Assembly (NCBI GenBank): GCA_902797455.1
Contig: CADBTE010000435.1
Coordinates: 1 to 10,732, forward strand
Source: an uncultured Planctomycetota bacterium
GTDB taxonomy: Bacteria > Planctomycetota > Planctomycetia > Pirellulales > Thermoguttaceae
DNA length: 10,732 nt
Reading direction: 5' to 3'
How positions within the stretch are numbered: the stretch's first letter is position 1; each line of letters opens with the position of its first letter. The notes beneath the pieces are model-generated. The model was not told where the DNA came from. It did not search any database and worked only from the letters and a program-made list of their open reading frames with translations. The translations under genes and the position numbers were made by a program. Positions 5,986 to 10,732 of the stretch are shown in pieces.

Positions 5986-7260
5986 ATGAGCTGCTGCCGT
6001 TTTCGTACGTCCGAGAAAGCCAAACGTGAGGAGGTCGCTGCCCTTCTCGCGCAGGCGATGGAAGCCAATGACGGTCTTCTTTACCTGACCCCGAACTGGG
6101 TTCCGCGTGTCTTCTGCAAGCCGGGCCGCCGTATCAAGCTGGCCCCGACCGACTGGTATGCCCTGGGGCTGGATCGCGGCGGAATCGATGAGCGGTGGTT
6201 CGCCAGTACGACCGAAGCCGATAACGCCGGCCGCGCCGATGACGAGGGGCTGAGCTACATCCGCTTCAACGGTAAGAAGTTCCTCCTTCGCGACGCCGTC
6301 GAAGAGGGGAAGGGCGCGGTCGTTGGCGACGCGATCTGGGAAAAGTATCACCGTTGGCCGGTCTTCTCGAAATTCTTCGATAATCTCGGCCCCTTGCCGC
6401 ACCACATGCACCAGATGGACAAAGACGCCAATCTCACCGGTCAGGACGGCAAACCCGAGGCGTACTACTATCCGCCGCAGCTGAACGCTGCCGAGAACCG
6501 GTTTGACTACACCTTTATGGGGCTGGAACCGGGGACGACCAAGGCGCAGGTCCGCAAGTGTCTCGAGGACTGGAATAAGGGAGACAACGGTATCCTCGAT
6601 CTGGCCAAGGCCTATCGTCTGAAGCCGGGAACCGGCTGGCTTGTCCCCGCCGGCGTTCTTCACGCTCCGGGTTCTGTCTGCACCTATGAACCGCAGTGGG
6701 GTTCCGATGTCTTCGGTATGTTCCAGTCCCTGACCGACAAAGACGCTATCTCGTGGGATCTTCTGGTCAAGAACGTCCCGGACGACAAGAAAAACGACCT
6801 CGACTTCATCGTCGATCAGCTCGACTGGGAAAAGAACGTCGACCCGTACTTCAAAGAACACAACTATCTCGAGCCGATTGTCGATCCGGAGAAGTCTGAT
6901 TGCGAGGCCGGCTATGTCGACAAGTGGATCGTCTACGGTCTGATCGATGGTCAGCAGCGGATTTCCGCCAAAGAGCTGACGGTCATGCCGGGCGCCCGCT
7001 GCACCGTTCAGGACGGCGGCGCCAGCGGCTGGATCACCGTTCAGGGGCGTGGAACGATGGGGAAACTGGCAATCGAGTCCCCGAATATGATCCACTTCGG
7101 CGAAGAGCCGGACGACGAGGTTTTCATCACGGCCGCCGCCGCGAAGAAAGGATTCGAGATCGTCAATACCGGCAAAGAACCTTTGGTCGGTCTGCGTTTC
7201 TTCGGTCCCGATACCCATAAGTCGGTTCCGATGATCGGCGATTATAAGAAGCAAAAGTAA
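5986..7260 (+). CDS. Two-domain cupin protein, mannose-6-phosphate isomerase-like
   Basis: The 424-residue protein has no signal peptide and is probably cytosolic. The arrangement of metal ligands resembles type I phosphomannose isomerase. PLPHHMHQ at 137-143 gives two or three histidines, GKPEAYYY at 155-162 gives the conserved K-P-E glutamate, and GWLVPAGVLHAPGS at 217-230 gives a further histidine (H226). These would bind one divalent metal for aldose-ketose isomerisation. A second cupin-like barrel seems to occupy about 325-405 (from KELTVMPGARC to VGLRFFGP). No strict PMI signature was recognised beyond the ligands, so the exact sugar is unknown; a non-phosphorylated sugar isomerase or a regulatory cupin are alternatives. 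The start at 5986 is fixed by AAGGAG at 5974-5979 with 6-bp spacing. The upstream in-frame ATG at 5971 overlaps that site. The gene has its own promoter and a terminator-like hairpin just downstream, so it may be a single-gene unit. Confidence 0.8.
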   Translation: MSCCRFRTSEKAKREEVAALLAQAMEANDGLLYLTPNWVPRVFCKPGRRIKLAPTDWYALGLDRGGIDERWFASTTEADNAGRADDEGLSYIRFNGKKFLLRDAVEEGKGAVVGDAIWEKYHRWPVFSKFFDNLGPLPHHMHQMDKDANLTGQDGKPEAYYYPPQLNAAENRFDYTFMGLEPGTTKAQVRKCLEDWNKGDNGILDLAKAYRLKPGTGWLVPAGVLHAPGSVCTYEPQWGSDVFGMFQSLTDKDAISWDLLVKNVPDDKKNDLDFIVDQLDWEKNVDPYFKEHNYLEPIVDPEKSDCEAGYVDKWIVYGLIDGQQRISAKELTVMPGARCTVQDGGASGWITVQGRGTMGKLAIESPNMIHFGEEPDDEVFITAAAAKKGFEIVNTGKEPLVGLRFFGPDTHKSVPMIGDYKKQK

Positions 7261-7299
7261 CGTTTATTCGCTTCTGATCGCCGCGCAATGTTTTTTCCA

Positions 7300-7351
7300 G
7301 ACAAAGACAGCTCCACAATTCTTCCGTGTGCGGGCTGTCTTTGTCGGTTTT
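7300..7351 (+). terminator. Terminator-like hairpin after the cupin gene
   Basis: A perfect 12-bp inverted repeat, GACAAAGACAGC (7300-7311) and GCTGTCTTTGTC (7334-7345), surrounds a 22-nt loop that can itself pair CACA with TGTG. It is followed by GG and TTTT. It sits 40 bp after the cupin stop. The stem is strong and the T-tract is short, so this is either a rho-independent terminator or a 3'-end-stabilising hairpin. Confidence 0.6.
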
Positions 7352-7393
7352 ATCAAGGATATTCCGCCATAAAGAAAGGATGGTCTGGTTATA

Positions 7394-7714
7394 GTGAAAG
7401 CTGTGGAACTGGCTGATGCCGATTATGACGAACTCGTTCTGAAATCCGATGTTCCCGTGTTGATCGATTTTGGTTCGCCGACCTGCGGACCGTGCCGCGC
7501 GCTGGCGCCGGTTCTTGATCAGTTGGCTGACGAATACGCCGATAAGGTCAAGATCTTTAAGGTCAATGTGTTCGAGAATGTCGCCGTGGCCGGAAAGCTC
7601 GCGGTCGAGGCTCTCCCGACCCTCGTGATGATAAAAGCCGGTGCCGAGACCGGACGACTGACCGGTCCGCAGAGCAAAGATAAGGTCAAAGCCCTGATCG
7701 ACAGTCAGCTCTGA
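7394..7714 (+). CDS. Thioredoxin-family protein
   Basis: This 106-residue, single-domain thioredoxin has no signal peptide and would reduce disulfides in cytosolic partners. The redox motif CGPC is at 31-34, the buried aspartate (E. coli Asp26 equivalent) is D25, and the cis-proline is P75 in ALPTL. Length matches E. coli thioredoxin 1. The segment before the active site reads DFGSPTCGPC, so both tryptophans of the usual DFWAxWCGPC are replaced (by G and T), and the whole protein contains no tryptophan. The start is GTG at 7394, since no ATG lies near the N-terminus. The nearest ribosome-binding site (AAAGGA, 7375-7380) is rather far, about 13 bp. The phosphoesterase genes follow after 64 bp on the same strand. 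A thioredoxin reductase gene is not in the window. Confidence 0.9.
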   Translation: MKAVELADADYDELVLKSDVPVLIDFGSPTCGPCRALAPVLDQLADEYADKVKIFKVNVFENVAVAGKLAVEALPTLVMIKAGAETGRLTGPQSKDKVKALIDSQL

Positions 7715-7778
7715 TTTTCGAGCCGGCGGCGCGCTGCCGAATCAACGGGGAAATGAGCTGTCTTTAGGGAAGGTGAAT

Positions 7779-8681
7779 ATGATGCGGCGAAGAGATTTTC
7801 TCAAAGCGTGCGGCGCGGCAAGTACCGCCGTGCTCGCCGGACAAACTGTGGGGATCTCTCAGACAAGCGGTGACGTGCCGTTTGACGATGAGTTGGTCTT
7901 CCTGTTGTCCGACGTTCATATCCGGCCAGGATTTAGGACGGTCGACGCTTTCGCCTCTCGAATCGAGACGCTCTTGGCGATGAATCCGCGTCCCCGGCAC
8001 CTCCTTATTTACGGTGACCTATCCCAATTCTGGGGGAAGAAGGAAGATTACCTCGTCCTTCGCGAAATGATGCGGCCGGTCGAGGAAGCCGGCGTCCGGT
8101 GGGATCTGGCCTTCGGGAATCACGACCGCCGCGCCCCCTTCTTCGAGGTCTTTCCCGAGCGGGTTCAATCGACACCGAATGTCCCGGGCAAATATGTCTC
8201 GATCGTCGAGACCCCGCGGGCCGACTTTATCCTCCTCGATACTCTTGTCGAGGGGGAAGGGGACGGGGCGATCGACGAACAGCAGCGCGCCTGGCTGGAA
8301 AAGACATTGGCCGGGTATTCCAAACCGGTCTTTGTCGGGGCTCACCATCCGGTGGAACAGACCGGTCTGGCTGAGATGCTGGCTGCTTCCCCGGTGGTGG
8401 CGGGATATATCTTCGGGCATCATCATAACTGGCTTCACGTTGTCGCCGACGGCCTGCCGCGGCTGACGCTTCCTTCGGCCGGTTATTTTTGGGATTTCGG
8501 GTATGTCGTCCTGCGCTTTATCGGTGACGAGGCGGTCTTCGAACTTAAAATCGTTGACCATTTCCCCGACCTGGGAGAGGGAAAGGACGCCAACCCTCCG
8601 GAAGAACCACTGCCCAAATGGCTTGATGTGGTCCACAGAAAGACCGGCGAGGCGTTCATCGTTCCGCTTCACAAGGGATAA
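7779..8681 (+). CDS. Tat-exported calcineurin-like metallophosphoesterase (copy 1)
   Basis: The 300-residue product has a twin-arginine signal (MMRRRDFLKACG plus a hydrophobic stretch to about residue 26), so it is probably exported folded with its metals. All calcineurin-type phosphoesterase motifs are present: SDVH (44-47), GD (79-80), GNHD (113-116), GAHHP (187-191) and GHHH (213-216). Together they would bind two metals and hydrolyse a phosphomonoester or phosphodiester. The substrate is unknown. The start is ATG at 7779, spaced 5 bp after GGAAGG; ATG at 7782 or GTG at 7773 would change the product by only one or two residues. It is followed by a tandem paralogue at a constant offset of 971 bp through the core. 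Differences from copy 2 are concentrated in the signal, the extreme C-terminal part and the loops. Confidence 0.92.
   Translation: MMRRRDFLKACGAASTAVLAGQTVGISQTSGDVPFDDELVFLLSDVHIRPGFRTVDAFASRIETLLAMNPRPRHLLIYGDLSQFWGKKEDYLVLREMMRPVEEAGVRWDLAFGNHDRRAPFFEVFPERVQSTPNVPGKYVSIVETPRADFILLDTLVEGEGDGAIDEQQRAWLEKTLAGYSKPVFVGAHHPVEQTGLAEMLAASPVVAGYIFGHHHNWLHVVADGLPRLTLPSAGYFWDFGYVVLRFIGDEAVFELKIVDHFPDLGEGKDANPPEEPLPKWLDVVHRKTGEAFIVPLHKG
8136..8351 (+). repeat. Direct repeat unit 1 within the phosphoesterase pair
   Basis: Bases 8136-8229 match 9107-9200 at all but three positions, and 8283-8351 match 9254-9322 at all but four, by eye. The offset is always 971 bp with no indels. The three differences in the first block are all synonymous. 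Confidence 0.85.
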
Positions 8682-8737
8682 TTCCGCGCGAAGAGCCGCG
8701 AACAGTCAATAATCATCACATTTTATAGGAGGTACCT

Positions 8738-9637
8738 ATGTTACGGCGTGATTTCTTTAAGGCCCTCAGTGTGGCCGGCGGCACGGTGCTGCTGCCGGGA
8801 TCGAAAATATCCGTTCGTGCCGACCAAGCCCCGGTGAAAGAGGATATCCCGTTCGATGAAGATCTGATCGTCCTGTTTTCCGACACGCACGTCCAGAAGG
8901 GGTTCTACACCGACGAGGCGTTTGTCAAACGACTGGAGACGCTTCTGGCGATGAATCCGCGTCCCAGACATCTCCTCATCTATGGGGATTTTGCCTATCT
9001 TTGGGGAAAGCCGGAGGATTATGCCAATTTGCGTGAATTGATGCGGCCTGTTGAGGAAGCGGGTATCCAGTGGGATCTTTCCTTCGGCAACCACGACCGC
9101 CGCGATCCCTTCTTCGAGGTCTTTCCCGAACGGGTTCAATCGACGCCGAATGTCCCGGGCAAATATGTCTCGATCGTCGAGACCCCGCGGGCCGACTTCA
9201 TTATGCTCGACTCCCTGGTGGAAGGGGAAGTTCCGGGGGCGATCGACGATGATCAGCGCGCCTGGCTGGAAAAGATTCTGGCCGGGTATTCCAAACCGGT
9301 CTTTGTCGGGGCTCACCACCCGCTGAAAGAGACCGGTTTGGCCCAGATGCTCGCCGACAGTCCCGCGGTGGCAGGGTATATTTTCGGTCACCACCACCAA
9401 TGGTTCCATACGGTTGTCGACGGCCTGCCTCGCCTGACGCTCCCCTCGTCCGGTTTTTGGGGAGATATCGGGTTCACCGTTCTGCGTTTTGCCGGTGATG
9501 AGGCGATCTTCAAACTCCAGATGATCGATCATTTCGCCGATCACGCCGATCTTTCCCAGGAGCGCAAACCGGAGTGGCAAAAGATCGTCCGCGAAAAAAC
9601 CGGCGACGCGTTCATTATCCCGCTGACCAGAAAATAA
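8738..9637 (+). CDS. Exported calcineurin-like metallophosphoesterase (copy 2)
   Basis: The 299-residue paralogue of the preceding gene starts with MLRRDFFKAL and a hydrophobic stretch to about residue 20, a probable Tat signal. Catalytic motifs are complete: SDTH (48-51), GD (83-84), GNHD (117-120), GAHHP (191-195) and GHHH (217-220). The conserved central part (about 98-195) is almost the same as copy 1, including RVQSTPNVPGKYVSIVETP. The N-terminus and the last 40 residues differ. The linker from 264 is shorter and charged, and lacks the proline-rich stretch of copy 1. The ATG is fixed by a very strong ribosome-binding site (AGGAGGT, 8727-8733). Copy 1 ends 56 bp upstream and the glycosidase begins 40 bp downstream, so they probably share a transcript. 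Keeping two active copies suggests related but distinct substrates or conditions; this is inference. Confidence 0.92.
   Translation: MLRRDFFKALSVAGGTVLLPGSKISVRADQAPVKEDIPFDEDLIVLFSDTHVQKGFYTDEAFVKRLETLLAMNPRPRHLLIYGDFAYLWGKPEDYANLRELMRPVEEAGIQWDLSFGNHDRRDPFFEVFPERVQSTPNVPGKYVSIVETPRADFIMLDSLVEGEVPGAIDDDQRAWLEKILAGYSKPVFVGAHHPLKETGLAQMLADSPAVAGYIFGHHHQWFHTVVDGLPRLTLPSSGFWGDIGFTVLRFAGDEAIFKLQMIDHFADHADLSQERKPEWQKIVREKTGDAFIIPLTRK
9107..9322 (+). repeat. Direct repeat unit 2 within the phosphoesterase pair
   Basis: Partner of the repeat at 8136-8351, in the same orientation and reading frame. Bases 9201-9253, between the two near-identical blocks, are clearly more diverged from copy 1. Confidence 0.85.
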
Positions 9638-9677
9638 ACGACTCATTCCAAATACTCCATTTACAAGGGGCTCTGAT

Positions 9678-10732
9678 ATGATGAACCGTACCACATTGTC
9701 TTTCCTGATGGGATGCCTTGCCCTGTGCTTCACCGCGCGGGCCGAAGATGCCCCCATGCCCGATTTTCCGCACACGATGCCCGTCCAGACGAATCAAGCG
9801 CCGCTTGAGCCGAGTATCGACGAAATGAAGGCCCGTTTCCTCGATCCGGTTCCCTACGTTCAAACGGCGGTCTACTGGTATTGGATCTCGGGGAACGCGT
9901 CGTGCGAGGGGATCGAAAAAGATATCCAAGCGATGAAGTCAGTCGGGATCGACCGCGCGCAGATTGGTGATATCGGCGTCGACGGAATCGAACGCGGCGC
10001 GATCCGAACTTTCAGTCCCCAATGGTGGGAAGCGATCCACACGGCGCTGAGGGCCGCCACACAGAGCGGAGTGGAGATTGGCATTTTCAATTGCCCCGGT
10101 TGGAGTCAGTCGGGGGGCCCCTGGGTCGATTCCACCCGCACGATGCGGTACCTGACCGGGAGCGTCCAAGAGGTTTCCGGGCCCGATACCGTGACGCTGA
10201 AGTGCCCCCGGCGAAGCGATGAGTTCCAGGATGTTCGAGTGATCGCTTTCCCGAAGCCAAAGAACGCTCGTCTGGACTTCGAGATTCCCGAGGGGTTCGT
10301 CGCCAACAAAGGTGCCGAGGCGGTATTGGAAATCACCCCGTCCGACTCCTTTACGGCACGGAGTTTAACGGTTCAGACCGCTGAAACGCCGATCAATGGA
10401 ACCGGCCGGCTCGAGGCGAAGATTGACGGTAAGTACCAGACGGTTAAAGAATTCCCGATCAGCCGCTATAACTCGGCGCTGGACGTTGGTTTCATCCCCT
10501 ACGCGCCGGTGGTCGTCTCGTTCCCCGCGGTGGAGGCCGATGGTTTCCGTTTGGTCATCTCTTCCGACCGCGATGGGGTTGGACTAAAGTCGGCCTATCT
10601 GGAGCTTGCTCCGCGTATGGATTTCTATCCCGAGAAGACCCTGGCGAAGATGCACCAAACCCCTCATCCGCTTTGGAGCGACTATCAGTGGCCGCTTCCC
10701 GCGGAAATCGACGATCTCCAGACGGTTCTCGA
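9678..10732 (+). CDS. Secreted GH106-like glycoside hydrolase (alpha-L-rhamnosidase type), 5' part
   Basis: The frame stays open from ATG at 9678 to the right edge (351 codons), so only the N-terminal part is seen. Residues 1-22 form a Sec signal peptide (MMNRTTLSFLMG, hydrophobic core, cleavage near TARA-EDA). The following region has hallmarks of the GH106 and related rhamnosidase-like families. These are an aromatic strand with a catalytic-barrel feel (AVYWYWISGNASCEGIEKDI), EMxxxGIxxxQI-type barrel turns, a SPQWWEAIHTALRAA helix, and GIFNCPGWSQSGGPWV followed by the helix carrying MRYL. A beta-rich domain follows from about residue 170. Such enzymes remove terminal alpha-L-rhamnose from plant, algal or bacterial glycans. 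AAGGGG at 9665-9670 precedes the ATG by 7 bp; ATG at 9681 is an alternative. Full-length members commonly exceed 800 residues, so most of the gene lies outside. Catalytic glutamates are not visible in this part. Confidence 0.8.
   Translation, partial: MMNRTTLSFLMGCLALCFTARAEDAPMPDFPHTMPVQTNQAPLEPSIDEMKARFLDPVPYVQTAVYWYWISGNASCEGIEKDIQAMKSVGIDRAQIGDIGVDGIERGAIRTFSPQWWEAIHTALRAATQSGVEIGIFNCPGWSQSGGPWVDSTRTMRYLTGSVQEVSGPDTVTLKCPRRSDEFQDVRVIAFPKPKNARLDFEIPEGFVANKGAEAVLEITPSDSFTARSLTVQTAETPINGTGRLEAKIDGKYQTVKEFPISRYNSALDVGFIPYAPVVVSFPAVEADGFRLVISSDRDGVGLKSAYLELAPRMDFYPEKTLAKMHQTPHPLWSDYQWPLPAEIDDLQTVL

Noticed and set aside
5935..7254. Minus-strand open frame of 439 codons opposite the cupin gene
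   Set aside because: The plus-strand product has metal-ligand motifs, a good ribosome-binding site and a promoter. The opposite frame resembles no family and is a codon-bias shadow.
8682..8737. Gap between phosphoesterase copies, considered as a separate promoter
   Set aside because: No -35/-10 pair with suitable spacing was seen; a strong ribosome-binding site alone suffices for co-transcription.
1..10732. CRISPR arrays, tRNAs, insertion sequences, toxin-antitoxin or phage-defence genes
   Set aside because: Both strands were read for regularly spaced repeats, terminal inverted repeats, transposase motifs and tRNA-like folds; none was found.

Overview
This is a moderately GC-rich bacterial chromosomal window, densely packed with genes on both strands. 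The best guess is a member of the Planctomycetota or a nearby PVC lineage. This rests on the style of the genes: a Tat-exported Gfo/Idh/MocA oxidoreductase, Tat-exported metallophosphoesterases, a GH106-like glycosidase, a cytidylate kinase with an EGRDQGS motif, and a sigma-70 factor lacking region 1.1. No rRNA, tRNA, CRISPR array, insertion sequence or phage gene was seen.

Left part (1-1479, minus strand). The 5' end of a secreted protein gene (continuing past base 1) lies downstream of a Tat-signal Gfo/Idh/MocA oxidoreductase. A near-consensus promoter (TTGAAA, 18 bp, TATAAT) drives the pair leftward. 

Housekeeping core (1686-4835). Cytidylate kinase (cmk) on the plus strand converges, with only 4 bp between stop codons, on a minus-strand pair: a sigma-70 factor followed 32 bp later by a divergent RNase HII-like protein. 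Both members of this pair have altered key residues. The sigma factor has substitutions in the -10 recognition helix. The nuclease-like protein has GYG where RNase HII has GRG.

Right part (5079-10732, plus strand). This looks like a sugar/glycan-handling region. A YhcH/EbgC-family protein with a signal peptide has its own consensus promoter. Next is a PMI-like cupin protein (probable sugar isomerase or relative) with its own promoter, a leader hairpin and a downstream terminator-like hairpin. Then follow a thioredoxin without any tryptophan, two tandemly duplicated Tat-exported calcineurin-type metallophosphoesterases that share near-identical internal DNA, and the start of a secreted GH106-like (alpha-L-rhamnosidase-type) glycosidase that runs off the right edge. 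Short gaps (64, 56 and 40 bp) suggest thioredoxin through the glycosidase may be one transcript. A common role in breakdown of exported or extracellular rhamnose-containing polysaccharide is an inference from gene content. 

No clearly new multi-gene defence or mobile system is visible. The strongest leads are the sigma/RNase HII-like pair, the signal-bearing YhcH protein with an internal start, and the gene-conversion-like tract in the phosphoesterase pair.
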